Source: Qipengyuania sp.
GTDB lineage: Bacteria > Pseudomonadota > Alphaproteobacteria > Sphingomonadales > Sphingomonadaceae
DNA: 64,000 bases
Direction of reading: 5' to 3'
Assembly (NCBI GenBank): GCA_019745075.1
Contig: JAIETR010000034.1
Span: 32,104 to 96,103 of the forward strand
Within the stretch, counting starts at the first letter, position 1; each line of letters begins with the position of its first letter. This document shows positions 45,745 to 54,571 of the stretch, piece by piece. The notes below the pieces were generated by a model. The model searched no databases, was not told the origin of the DNA, and was given only the letters and a program-made list of their open reading frames with translations. A program made the position numbers and the translations under genes.

Positions 45745-46893
45745 ATGTGGCTGACCACCCCGCGCAATCCCAATGCCCCGCTGGCCGGGCTCAAGGTGCT
45801 CGAACTGGCGCGCGTGCTGGCGGGGCCCTGGGCCGGTCAGGTGCTCGCAGACCTCGGAGCCGATGTCATCAAGGTCGAGGGCCCCGAGGGCGATGGCACC
45901 CGACAATGGGGCCCGCCGTGGGTCGAGCGCGCCGATGGTTCTGGGGCAGAGCGGGCCGCTGCCTATTACCACTCCACCAATCGCGGCAAGCGCGGGATCG
46001 TCGCCGATTTCCGCGTCGCCGAAGATCTCGACCGCGTGAAGGGGCTCGCCGCCGAGGCCGATGTGGCGATCGAGAACTTCAAGACCGGCGCGCTGGCCAG
46101 GTTCGGGCTCGACCATGCCAGCCTGTCCGCTGCCAATCCCGGCCTCGTCTATTGTTCGATCACCGGCTTCGGACAGACCGGCCCACGCGCGCGCGAGGCC
46201 GGCTACGATTTCGTGATCCAGGCGATGAGCGGCTTCATGGCCTTGACCGGCGAGCCCGGCGGGCAGCCGATGAAGATGGGCGTTTCCGCCAGCGACCTCG
46301 CCTGCGGGCTTTACAGCGTGATCGGCATCCAGGCGGCGCTGGCGATGCGCGCGCGGACCGGCCGCGGGCAGCATGTCGACATGAGCCTGCTCGACTGCTC
46401 GGTCGGACTGCTCGCCAGCCAGGCGATGCACTACCTCGTTACCGGCGCCAATCCGCCGCGCATGGGCAATGGCCACGCGCAGGTCAGCGCCTATGGCGTG
46501 TTCCCGACCGCCGACGGCGAGGTGGTGCTGGCGCCCGCCAACGATGGCCTGTTCCGCAAGCTGCTGACCGTGCTCGGGCGCGGCGATCTCCTCGGCGAGG
46601 CGCGCTTCGCCACCAATGAGGCGCGCCTCTCCTACCGCGCCGAGCTCGATGCGATCATCGCCGCCGAGACACGCAGGATGTCGCAGGCGGGTCTCCTCGA
46701 CGCCTGTGCCGAAGCGGGGATTCCCGCCGGACCCATCAATGCCATCGACCGCGTCTTCGCCGACCCTCAGGTCCAGGCGCGCGGCATGCGGATCGAGCTC
46801 GACGGGGTGCCCGGCGTGCGCAGCCCATTCACCTTCTCCGAAGCCGAGCTGGCGCTCGACCGGCCCAGCCCCCGCATGGGTCAGGACGGTTAG
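45745..46893 (+). CDS. CoA-transferase family III (CaiB/BaiF) protein
   Basis: The 382-residue protein has the family features 'LAGLKVLELARVLAGPWAGQVLADLGADVIKVE' at the N-terminus, 'SIT(G)FGQTGP' (about 129-137) and the catalytic Asp in 'GRGQHVDMSLLD' (about 202-213). Class III enzymes transfer CoA between carboxylic acids; here the substrate is unknown. There is a four-base convergent overlap with the DUF418 gene. Confidence 0.9.
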   Translation: MWLTTPRNPNAPLAGLKVLELARVLAGPWAGQVLADLGADVIKVEGPEGDGTRQWGPPWVERADGSGAERAAAYYHSTNRGKRGIVADFRVAEDLDRVKGLAAEADVAIENFKTGALARFGLDHASLSAANPGLVYCSITGFGQTGPRAREAGYDFVIQAMSGFMALTGEPGGQPMKMGVSASDLACGLYSVIGIQAALAMRARTGRGQHVDMSLLDCSVGLLASQAMHYLVTGANPPRMGNGHAQVSAYGVFPTADGEVVLAPANDGLFRKLLTVLGRGDLLGEARFATNEARLSYRAELDAIIAAETRRMSQAGLLDACAEAGIPAGPINAIDRVFADPQVQARGMRIELDGVPGVRSPFTFSEAELALDRPSPRMGQDG

Positions 46894-48116
46894 GCCAGAA
46901 GCCGCGCGCCGCTGCGCCACAGCCGCTCGAAAGGGCCCATTCCGAAGCGGTCCGCCCACCAAGGAGAGACGAGCAGGATCAGCGCGACTACGCCCAACGC
47001 GACCAACGTCGCCTCGAGCCGACCGACCAGGCCGAACCAGCCCAGGCCCCATGAATGGAACAGCGCGGCCATGACAACGCTGGCGCCGATGTAATTGGTC
47101 AGCGACAGACGCCCGGCGGCGACGAGGCGGGCCGCCAGTCCGCCTCCGAGGGGTTCGGCGCCCCACAGCGCGAACAACGCCGCGACATAGCCGAGGCCCA
47201 GAATGACGGCGAAGGGCTGGCTCCAGACCAGCGCGGTGGTGCCCACCACCGGGCCGGCGAAGTTGCTCCAGAAGGCCGCCGCGCACAGGGCGATCATGGG
47301 CGGCAAGGCGATGATCCCAAGACGGATGGCGAAGCGCCGCGCTCGCTTCCTGTGCCATCGCCCGCGCAGCAGACCGCTCCGCCAGCACCACACGCCCAGC
47401 AGCATCGCCGCCAGCGTCTGCGGCAGGAAGGCGAGCAAGATGACCAGCGGCCCCTGCCAGGCGAAGGCGCGGCGGGCGATGCGGTCGGCCAGGCTCTCGC
47501 GCCCCATCGCCAGCCCGCGCTCGATCGCGGCGGGATCGACGCCGAATTCCCCCTGCCACATCGCCAGAGCCGCGGGATCCCCCATGCCGTGCGCGACGTC
47601 CCACCAATAGCGCAGCCAGCCCCACGCGAACCAGCCCAGGGCGCCCAGATGCAGCGCCGCGAGGACCGCCACGGCGACCAGCAGGCCGCGCCGCGACAGG
47701 CGCAGCAGCGGCGGCAACAGCAGACCGGTCAGCGCGTAGAGCCGCAGCACGTCGCCATTGTTGAGCAGGACCGCGTGCGCATAGCCGATGACGAGCAGCA
47801 CCAGCATGCGCGCGCAATGACCGCGCAGCGTGCCGCCGCGCTCGAACTGGATCGCCACCCCGGCGCCGAACAGCATCGCGAAGATCGCGCGAAAGGCGTC
47901 CTGCGCGAAAATCGATTCCGCCGCCCAGAGGGCCAGAGTCGCGGGCCCGCTGTTCCCATACGCCAGAGGGTTGAAATAGGCCGCCGGCGGCATCGAGAAA
48001 TTGTAGACGTTGAGCAGCACGATGCCGCACACCGACAGCCCGCGCGCGGCGTCCATCGCGTCGATCCGCGCGCGCGTTTCGGAATGCAGATCGGTGGGGA
48101 CGGCGGCCGAGGTCAT
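46890..48116 (-). CDS. DUF418 family membrane protein
   Basis: The 408-residue polytopic protein has about ten hydrophobic helices; the N-terminal 'RIDAMDAARGLSVCGIVLLNVYNFSMP' is typical of the YeiB/DUF418 family, and the C-terminal half (about 240-390) is the DUF418 domain itself ('LAAAGRLSLTNYIGASVVMAALF'). The role is unknown; related proteins are thought to act as transporters or acyltransferase-like. It starts 14 bases after the metK stop, so it may be co-transcribed with metK. Confidence 0.85.
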   Translation of the reverse strand: MTSAAVPTDLHSETRARIDAMDAARGLSVCGIVLLNVYNFSMPPAAYFNPLAYGNSGPATLALWAAESIFAQDAFRAIFAMLFGAGVAIQFERGGTLRGHCARMLVLLVIGYAHAVLLNNGDVLRLYALTGLLLPPLLRLSRRGLLVAVAVLAALHLGALGWFAWGWLRYWWDVAHGMGDPAALAMWQGEFGVDPAAIERGLAMGRESLADRIARRAFAWQGPLVILLAFLPQTLAAMLLGVWCWRSGLLRGRWHRKRARRFAIRLGIIALPPMIALCAAAFWSNFAGPVVGTTALVWSQPFAVILGLGYVAALFALWGAEPLGGGLAARLVAAGRLSLTNYIGASVVMAALFHSWGLGWFGLVGRLEATLVALGVVALILLVSPWWADRFGMGPFERLWRSGARLLA

Positions 48117-48129
48117 CGCCGCCCTCCCG

Positions 48130-49353
48130 TCAGCGCCCGAGCGCCTGCTTCAGATCGGCGGCGAGGTCGGTGCGCTCCCAGGGAAAGCTCTCGCCCTCCG
48201 CCTTGCGCCCGAAGTGTCCATAGGCGGCGGTCTTGCCGTAGATGGGCTTGTTGAGCGACAGATGTGTGCGGATGCCGCGCGGGGTCAGACGCACCAATTG
48301 CGGCAGGATCGTCTCGAGCTGCGGTTCGCTCACGCCGTTTCCGGTGCCGTGAAGGTCGACGTAGATCGACAGCGGCTCGGCCACGCCGATGGCGTAGGCA
48401 AGCTGAATGGTGCAGCGGCGCGCGAGCCCCGCCGCGACAATGTTCTTGGCTAGATAGCGGGTGACATAGGCTGCCGAGCGATCCACCTTGGTGGGATCCT
48501 TGCCGCTGAAGGCGCCGCCGCCATGCGGAGCCGCCCCGCCATAGGTATCGACGATGATCTTGCGCCCGGTCAGCCCGGCGTCGCCGTCGGGCCCGCCGAT
48601 CTCGAAGCGGCCGGTGGGGTTGATGTGATACACTGTGTCCGCCGTCAGCAGACCGGCGGGCAGCACATCGGCGATCACGCCCTTCACATAGTCGCGCAAT
48701 TCGCCGTATTTGGCTTCGTCCCCCTCTTCGTCATGGAAGAAGTAACCCGGGGCGTGCTGGGTGGAGACGACGATGGCGGTCGCTTCGACCGGCTGCTCGT
48801 TCCGGTAGCGCAGCGTAACCTGGCTCTTGGCATCGGGCTCGAGAAAAGCGACGACGCCCGCCTTGCGGTCGGCTGCCATGCGCTCGAGTATCTTGTGGCT
48901 GTAGTCGAGCGTCGCCGGCATCAGGTCGGGCGTTTCGTCGGAGGCGTAGCCGAACATGATCCCCTGATCGCCGGCGCCCTCGTCCTTGTTGCCGCTGGCA
49001 TCCACCCCTTGCGCGATATGCGCCGACTGGCCGTGCAGCCTGTTCTCGAACCGCAGACTCTCCCAGTGAAAGCCGCTCTGTTCGTATCCGATGTGCTTTA
49101 CCGTGTCGCGAACGGTTTGTTCGACGCGGTCCGGAATGCCCGGCGCCCACTCGCCGTTTTCATAGATGCCCTTGCCACGAATTTCCCCGGCGAGCACCAC
49201 CAGCTGAGTCGTCGTCAGTGTCTCGCAGGCGACGCGCGCTTCGGAGTCGATCGAGAGGAACAGATCGACGATCGCGTCCGAAATCTGGTCCGAAACCTTG
49301 TCGGGATGGCCCTCCGAGACGCTCTCGGAGGTGAACAGGAAGTCGCTGCGCAT
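48130..49353 (-). CDS. metK: S-adenosylmethionine synthetase
   Basis: The 407-residue enzyme makes SAM from methionine and ATP. It has the N-terminal '[22 protein letters not shown]', the loop '[12 protein letters not shown]' and '[19 protein letters not shown]', all family signatures. A 20-bp palindrome (49370-49389) overlaps its likely promoter, and no riboswitch fits in the short leader. The C-terminus is complete. Confidence 0.96.
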   Translation of the reverse strand: MRSDFLFTSESVSEGHPDKVSDQISDAIVDLFLSIDSEARVACETLTTTQLVVLAGEIRGKGIYENGEWAPGIPDRVEQTVRDTVKHIGYEQSGFHWESLRFENRLHGQSAHIAQGVDASGNKDEGAGDQGIMFGYASDETPDLMPATLDYSHKILERMAADRKAGVVAFLEPDAKSQVTLRYRNEQPVEATAIVVSTQHAPGYFFHDEEGDEAKYGELRDYVKGVIADVLPAGLLTADTVYHINPTGRFEIGGPDGDAGLTGRKIIVDTYGGAAPHGGGAFSGKDPTKVDRSAAYVTRYLAKNIVAAGLARRCTIQLAYAIGVAEPLSIYVDLHGTGNGVSEPQLETILPQLVRLTPRGIRTHLSLNKPIYGKTAAYGHFGRKAEGESFPWERTDLAADLKQALGR

Positions 49354-49369
49354 GATGTGGGATATTCCG

Positions 49370-49389
49370 ATATAAAGATAACTTTATAT
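49370..49389 (-). promoter_or_regulatory. Palindromic operator upstream of metK (SahR/ArsR-type candidate)
   Basis: ATATAAAG (49370-49377) and CTTTATAT (49382-49389) are perfect reverse complements around four bases, 16 bp upstream of the metK ATG. Similar ATATAAAG/CTTTATAT palindromes precede methionine-cycle genes under ArsR-family SahR-type regulators in proteobacteria, as I recall. The site overlaps TATA-like -10 sequences, so repression is plausible. Confidence 0.55.
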
Positions 49390-49397
49390 GTCGCTCT

Positions 49398-50975
49398 TTA
49401 GCGTCTCGCCGTGCGGCTGGCAACCAGCGAGACGGCGATCAGCACGCCCGCCCAGAGCGCGGTCAGCCAGTGGCCGAGGCGCGCGAAGGGCGTGGGCGGC
49501 GCGGCGGGCGGGACCAGCCCGTCGATGCGCGCCGCACGGTCCTTGCCGATGTGATGGCGCACCACGCCACGCGTATCGATGACGGCGCTGATCCCGGTGG
49601 TGGTCGCGCGCAAGACGGGCAGGCCTTCCTCGATCGCGCGCATCCGCGCCTGGGCGAGATGCTGCGGCGGACCCCAGCTTCCGAACCAGCCGTCGTTCGA
49701 AGGGTTGAAGATGTAGTCGGGCCGGTCGCGCCGATCGACGACCTCGCCCGAGAATACGATCTCATAGCAGATCTGCATCCCGGCCTGGCCCCAGGGCCCG
49801 AGATCGACGGTGCGCGGCCCGGGGCCGGCGATGAAATCGATGGTGCCCGCCACCAGGCGCGACAGGCCAAACGGCTCGAGGATCGTGCGCATCGGCAGAT
49901 ATTCGCCATAGGGGACAAGATGCGCCTTGTCGTAGCGCCCGGCGATCTTGCCGCCGGAGCCGATCGCCACGATCGAATTATAGGCTCCCGTGGCGACCGG
50001 GTAATTGTCGCTGGCGCCGATGCGAAGATTGACCGCGCCCGCGAGCAGCATCGCCCCCTCGCCGCCGGCCGCGCCGATCCGCATCCGCGCGAACGCGGGG
50101 TCGCGGCCGGCGGTCGCCTCGTCGTAATAGCGCTGCGGATAGCCCGGCTCGACATAGTCGGGAATCGCGCTTTCGGGCCACAGGATCAGCCGTCGCGGCG
50201 TCTCGCGGCGCGGGCGCGACAGCGCGGCAATGCGCGCGAACCGCGCCTCGAAGGTGCCGGGATCGTTGATCTCGACCTGGCGCAGATTGGGTTGCACCAG
50301 AGTGAAGGGCAGCGTGCCCTGGCGCGGGGCGGCGGCGGGCCACAGCATGGCGGTGAGAAGCCCCGTCGCGAGCGCCGCCGCGGGCAGCCATCGGCGTCCG
50401 GACATCAGGGCCAGCAGCCATGCCGCGAAGGCCACGAGGAGACCGGAAAGCGCGTAAGTGCCCGCCAGCGGCAGCGCCAGCGCCGCGCCGGGCCGGCCAT
50501 AGGGACCGACCAGCATCAGCGACAGCGGCGCCCAGGCATAGCCGGTGAAGACCCAGCTTCTGAGCCATTCGCCGACAATCCAGCTTGCTCCAAGCATCGG
50601 CGCGAAACCGGCCAGCCTTGCCTTGGGAGCGAGCACCTTGGCCAGGCCGCCGGCGATTGCCGGGAAGATCGCGAGATAGAGCGAGAGCAGCGGCACCGCG
50701 GCCCAGCCGAGCGAGGGTGGCATCTCCGCCTGGAAGGTGAACGCGGTCGCGATCCAGTTGTTGGCGACGGTGAAATGCGCGACCCCGAACAGCCAGCCGA
50801 GGACAGCGGCTCGCCGCCAGCTCGCGCTGCGCCAGACGAGCCAGGCGAAGCCGGCGACGCCAGCCAAAGCCAGCGGCCAGAGCGCCAGCGGGGGAAAGCC
50901 CGCCGTCGCAAGGAGGCCGAAAAGCACCGCCGACCAGCGGGGATGGCGGTCCAGGATCAAGGAAGCGTTGGGCAT
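49398..50975 (-). CDS. lnt: Apolipoprotein N-acyltransferase
   Basis: The 525-residue inner-membrane enzyme adds the third acyl chain to lipoproteins. It has six or more N-terminal helices (about 15-205) and a nitrilase-like domain with the catalytic Glu (WPESAIPDY), Lys (YDKAHLVPYGEYLP) and Cys (ICYEIVFSGEV). The gene is on its own strand unit before metK. The putative lipoproteins in this window would be substrates. Confidence 0.94.
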   Translation of the reverse strand: MPNASLILDRHPRWSAVLFGLLATAGFPPLALWPLALAGVAGFAWLVWRSASWRRAAVLGWLFGVAHFTVANNWIATAFTFQAEMPPSLGWAAVPLLSLYLAIFPAIAGGLAKVLAPKARLAGFAPMLGASWIVGEWLRSWVFTGYAWAPLSLMLVGPYGRPGAALALPLAGTYALSGLLVAFAAWLLALMSGRRWLPAAALATGLLTAMLWPAAAPRQGTLPFTLVQPNLRQVEINDPGTFEARFARIAALSRPRRETPRRLILWPESAIPDYVEPGYPQRYYDEATAGRDPAFARMRIGAAGGEGAMLLAGAVNLRIGASDNYPVATGAYNSIVAIGSGGKIAGRYDKAHLVPYGEYLPMRTILEPFGLSRLVAGTIDFIAGPGPRTVDLGPWGQAGMQICYEIVFSGEVVDRRDRPDYIFNPSNDGWFGSWGPPQHLAQARMRAIEEGLPVLRATTTGISAVIDTRGVVRHHIGKDRAARIDGLVPPAAPPTPFARLGHWLTALWAGVLIAVSLVASRTARR

Positions 50976-51027
50976 CGCGCGCGGCGGTTAAGGCCTGCCG
51001 CGCGCGATGCAAGACCGGCGCGGCGGA

Positions 51028-51768
51028 TCAGCCAACCGCACTGAGCGTCCCGCCGCCGCGCTTGCGGCGAGGGCGGGGCACGATGTCCCGAGCTTCGGCA
51101 TCGGCCTCGCCGGCATCGTTGGCCGAGAAGGACGGTGGCAGCGCCGCTAAATCGATGCCGGTGTCTGCGTCGTCCGGACGGCGAGATCGCGCCGGGCGCC
51201 GCTTCGGCCGCTCCTCGCGCGATTCGCTTGCCTCGCGAAGGAAGGGATTGTCCTCGGGTTCGAACGAGGGTCCTTCACCGGCCTCGATCGCGCCCGCGTC
51301 GCCGGCCTGCTCGGCGAACCGATCGTCGCGGCGGGGCCGCTCACGGCGCGGGTCGCGATTGTCCCGGTCGCGGCCATCGCGTTCCCGCGGGTCTCGGTCG
51401 CGCCCGTCGTAGCGCCCGCGATCTTCGCCGTCGTCGTCGGTGTCGAAATCGTCCTGTTCGCGCTCGTCGCGGCGCCCAAGGCGCTGATCGCCGCGCGGCT
51501 CGTCCTGGCGGGTGCGGTTGTCGGCGATGACGCGGAAATAATGGTCGGCGAACTGCAGGTAGTATTCGGCCTGCACCCGGTCGCCGTTGTGTTGCGCGTC
51601 CTGCGCCAGCTTCTTGTACTTGTCGAGCAGCTGGGGTGCATTGCCCCGCGCGCGGCTGTCGATCCGGTTGCCCTGGTTGCCGCCGCCGCCCTGATTGCGG
51701 TTGCCGCGGCCGCGACGCCGGTTTTGATTCTGATTGCGATTGTTGTTCAAAGGAAGTCCGTTCCTCAT
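51028..51768 (-). CDS. DUF4167 protein, probable RNA- or membrane-associated low-complexity protein
   Basis: The 246-residue protein has the DUF4167 domain (about 30-88, 'APQLLDKYKKLAQDAQHNGDRVQAEYYLQFADHYFRV') after an Asn/Arg/Gly-rich N-terminus and is followed by a long Arg/Asp-rich tail. Such proteins are confined to alphaproteobacteria; their role is unknown. A TTG at 51750 (LNNNRNQ...) is an alternative start with AGGA upstream. The low-complexity tail may bind nucleic acid. Confidence 0.8.
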   Translation of the reverse strand: MRNGLPLNNNRNQNQNRRRGRGNRNQGGGGNQGNRIDSRARGNAPQLLDKYKKLAQDAQHNGDRVQAEYYLQFADHYFRVIADNRTRQDEPRGDQRLGRRDEREQDDFDTDDDGEDRGRYDGRDRDPRERDGRDRDNRDPRRERPRRDDRFAEQAGDAGAIEAGEGPSFEPEDNPFLREASESREERPKRRPARSRRPDDADTGIDLAALPPSFSANDAGEADAEARDIVPRPRRKRGGGTLSAVG

Positions 51769-51987
51769 TCAGACGGCACCGGCCGGGTCCTGTTCGCCCG
51801 GTGGTCAGCCGCGTGACCCCTGCCGCGCGAGCCGAGGCCGGCGCGGCGCCCCTTGCTGTTCCCGCGAGCACAGCCAAGCGCTGAGCGAGATATGCAACTG
51901 TCGGAGCCTGACCGCTTCGGAAGGCGAGAGTGCCTTTCCGCCGGTCACCCATAGAGGTAGTGCGTTAAGGAGCTTTTGCCAAGCCCT

Positions 51988-52935
51988 TTATCCGCAGGAG
52001 ATGCGCAGGATCAGGGCGCGGTCCCTGCCGCCGAGATCGCGGCGCAGCTCCACCGCGAACCCGGCCGCCTCCGCGAGCGCGGTGACGGCCTCGGCCTGAC
52101 GGTAACCGATTTCGAGCACGGCGGCTCCGTCGGGCGCCAGCAGTCCCGGCAGTTGGGGGATCAGCACGCGATAATCGTCGAGGCCCTCGGGCCCGGCGAA
52201 CAGCGCGCCCGCGGGCTCGCGGTCGCGCACCGAGGCGTCGAGCGCGGCGCCATCCTCGACATAGGGCGGGTTGGCGATGACGAGGTCGAAGCGGCCGAGA
52301 GCAGCGGCCCAGCCGGGCTGATTCCAGTCCCTCTCGCGCATGTCGGCGCGCTCGGCGACACCGAGCGAGCGGGCATTGGCGGCGGCCACGGCGAGCGCGG
52401 CGGTCGAACGGTCGATGCCGATGCCGGTCGCCTCGGGCAGCTCGGCGAGCAGGCTGAGCAGCAGGCAGCCCGAGCCCGTGCCGCAATCGAGAATGCGCCG
52501 CGCTCCCGGAGACGCTTCCAACGCGGCGAGCAGCGTCGCCTCGCTGTCGCAGCGGGGGATCAGCACGCCGGGCGTGACGGTGAAGCGGCGGCCGTAGAAT
52601 TCGGCCGCTCCGACGATGTAGGCGAGCGGTTCGTCGGTCAGCCGCCGCGTCAGCATCGCTTCGAAGCCATCGGGGGCCGGATCGCGCATCCGTCCGAGCA
52701 GCATGACGCTCCGCGTGACGCCGAGCGCGTGCGCCATCAGCATCTCCGCCTCGTCGCGCGCCCAGTCGGCGCCGAGGCGCTTGGTTGCGTCGCGCAAGGC
52801 CTCGCCGACACTCGCCCCCTTTCCCGTTCGTGTCGAGCGGAGGCCGCAGGCCGCAGTCGAGACACCCTGTCGTGACGCCAGCGTGTCTCGACTTCGCTCG
52901 ACACGAACGGGTGTGGGAGAAGATCTGTCACCCAT
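51988..52935 (-). CDS. prmC: Peptide chain release factor N5-glutamine methyltransferase
   Basis: The 315-residue SAM-dependent methyltransferase modifies the GGQ glutamine of release factors. Motifs are the SAM-binding '[16 protein letters not shown]' (about 148-163) and the catalytic NPPY (about 217-220). The ATG at 52935 overlaps prfA by eight bases. Its first 40 residues ('[11 protein letters not shown]' and 'LRSTRTG') are translation of a palindromic repeat (52823-52911), so the true N-terminus may be extended or displaced; a TTG in [11 protein letters not shown] is the next start. Confidence 0.9.
   Translation of the reverse strand: MGDRSSPTPVRVERSRDTLASRQGVSTAACGLRSTRTGKGASVGEALRDATKRLGADWARDEAEMLMAHALGVTRSVMLLGRMRDPAPDGFEAMLTRRLTDEPLAYIVGAAEFYGRRFTVTPGVLIPRCDSEATLLAALEASPGARRILDCGTGSGCLLLSLLAELPEATGIGIDRSTAALAVAAANARSLGVAERADMRERDWNQPGWAAALGRFDLVIANPPYVEDGAALDASVRDREPAGALFAGPEGLDDYRVLIPQLPGLLAPDGAAVLEIGYRQAEAVTALAEAAGFAVELRRDLGGRDRALILRISCG
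52823..52911. repeat. Palindromic repeat read into the 5' end of prmC
   Basis: CCCGTTCGTGTCGAGCG (52823-52839) is the reverse complement of the arm ending at 52911, and the interior GTCGAGACAC pairs too. The same element, with changes, occurs at 63048-63141. It lies inside the prmC reading frame and adds about 30 residues without a stop. Confidence 0.85.
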
Positions 52936-53995
52936 CCAGCGCCGCCAGCCGCTTGGCCTCGTCCTCGGCGGTGAGCGCGTCGATCAGCTCGCCCAGGCCC
53001 GGGCCGGCGAGGATTTCGGGGAGCTTGTGAAGCGTCAGCCCGATGCGGTGATCGGTCACGCGTCCCTGCGGGAAGTTGTAGGTGCGGATGCGTTCGGAGC
53101 GGTCGCCCGAACCCACCATCGCCTTCCTCGCCTCGGCCTCGGCGCCCTGCGCGGCATCGCGCTGCGCCTCGAACAGGCGGGCGCGCAGCACCTGCATCGC
53201 CTTGTCCTTGTTCTTGTGCTGGCTGCGGCCGTCCTGGCAGGTGACGACCGTCCCTGTGGGCAGGTGCGTGATCCGCACCGCGCTGTCGGTGGTGTTGACG
53301 TGCTGCCCGCCCGCGCCGCTGGCGCGATAGACGTCGATCTTCAAGTCCTTGTCCTCGATCCGGACATCCACCTCGTCGGGCTCGGGCAGCACCGCCACGG
53401 TGGCGGCGCTGGTGTGGATGCGCCCGCCGCTCTCGGTCTCGGGCACGCGCTGGACGCGGTGGACGCCGCTTTCGAACTTGAGCCTGGCGAAGACGCCCTG
53501 GCCCGCGACATTGGCGACCACTTCCTTGATGCCGCCGATGTCGCTGGCATTGAGGCTCACGGGTTCGACGCGCCAGCCCTGCTCGGCGGCGAAGCGTTCG
53601 TACATGCGGTAGAGATCGGCGGCGAACAGCGCCGCCTCCTCGCCCCCGGTGCCGGCGCGGATTTCGAGCATCGCGGGGCGCGCATCGGCGGCGTCGCGCG
53701 GGAGCATGGCGATGGCGAGCGCGCGCTCCTTGTCGGGGAGGGCGGCGCGCAGGGCGGCGAGCTCGTCCTCGGCCATCGCCTTCATCTCGGGATCGGCGAG
53801 CATCTCGGCCAGCCCCGCGATCTCGGCGCGCATCGAGCGCACCTCCTCGGCGGTGCGCGCCACCGGCTCGAGCTCGGCATAATCCCGGCTCGCGGCCACG
53901 AAAGCCTCGCCCTCGAGCGTGCCCGAAGCCAGCCGCGCCTCGATCTCGGCGAAGCGGTGGACGATCTGGTCGAGGCGGCCGGGGGGGATGGTCAT
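52928..53995 (-). CDS. prfA: Peptide chain release factor 1
   Basis: The 355-residue RF1 recognises UAA and UAG. The catalytic motif GGQ lies in '[17 protein letters not shown]' (about 230) and the codon-reading segment in the middle domain. The gene overlaps prmC by eight bases, consistent with PrmC modifying this protein. The upstream gap (53996-54571) consists mainly of repeats. Confidence 0.96.
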   Translation of the reverse strand: MTIPPGRLDQIVHRFAEIEARLASGTLEGEAFVAASRDYAELEPVARTAEEVRSMRAEIAGLAEMLADPEMKAMAEDELAALRAALPDKERALAIAMLPRDAADARPAMLEIRAGTGGEEAALFAADLYRMYERFAAEQGWRVEPVSLNASDIGGIKEVVANVAGQGVFARLKFESGVHRVQRVPETESGGRIHTSAATVAVLPEPDEVDVRIEDKDLKIDVYRASGAGGQHVNTTDSAVRITHLPTGTVVTCQDGRSQHKNKDKAMQVLRARLFEAQRDAAQGAEAEARKAMVGSGDRSERIRTYNFPQGRVTDHRIGLTLHKLPEILAGPGLGELIDALTAEDEAKRLAALDG

Positions 53996-54010
53996 GCGCG
54001 CGCCGTTCGA

Positions 54011-54117
54011 GGTGACAGGGTGACAGGTGTCACCCGGGTGTCACCCATTGATCTGGTTAACGAAGCTTCTGAAGAAATTGGAGAAAATGCGCTCAAAACG
54101 CGTTTCGGGTGACAGAT
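54011..54117. repeat. Cluster of GGTGACA/TGTCACC motifs upstream of prfA
   Basis: GGTGACA occurs twice (54011 and 54019), TGTCACC twice on the other strand (54028 and 54040), and again near 54109. The run lies 15-120 bp before the prfA ATG on the minus strand. Similar runs occur between genes in sphingomonads, as I recall; no function is assigned. Confidence 0.5.
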
Positions 54118-54306
54118 GGCGTGGTGGGGCATGGCATCTTCGGCCGGCAGGGAGAGATCGGATCGGGTCATGCTTGAAGGCCGTGCGTGGGGAAACAGGA
54201 AGGGTGGAGCCCTTTGGCACAAAATGTTCGGAGAGCGTGCCAAATAGGATATTCCTGGTCTTTTGTCAACGTGCTGCTCGCGTTTGCCCTATCGTCTCTG
54301 TCTGCT

Positions 54307-54395
54307 CGTCATCCCGGACTTGATCCGGGATCCCGCTTCTTCGGCTAGCTTGGCGCGGGAAAAAAGCGGGACCCCGGATCAAGTCCGGGGTGACG
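54307..54395. repeat. 89-bp palindromic repeat (CCCGGACTTGATCCGGG family)
   Basis: CGTCA plus CCCGGACTTGATCCGGG at the left (54307-54330) is mirrored by CCCGGATCAAGTCCGGG plus TGACG at the right (to 54395), with inner GCTT/AAGC arms. This is a dispersed repeat often seen in alphaproteobacterial genomes. It lies in the 576-bp prfA-hisS gap. Confidence 0.8.
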
Positions 54396-54424
54396 GGACA
54401 TCTATAATTCGGCTCGCTTTCAAA

Positions 54425-54535
54425 CTCCCCTCCCCAGCGGGGAGGGGCCGGGGGAGGGGGAGCGCGTCGCAGACGCGCGTCCAGGCCATCGGCGTGGCAA
54501 ACCCCCACCCAACCTCCCCCGAGCGGGGGAGGAGT
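54425..54535. repeat. CCCCTCCCC/GGGGAGGGG-type palindromes
   Basis: CCCCTCCCCAGCGGGGAGG and CCTCCCCCGAGCGGGGGAGG lie near 54426 and 54514. These G-rich palindromes are another dispersed family. With the element at 54307 they fill the gap between hisS and prfA; no gene is supported there. Confidence 0.6.
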
Positions 54536-54571
54536 AGGTCGCGCTTTGGTCGATGTGTTCGGCGGGAATGG

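Noticed and set aside
49354..49397. A SAM riboswitch before metK
   Set aside because: The leader is too short and shows only the 20-bp palindrome; no riboswitch-like multi-stem structure is visible.
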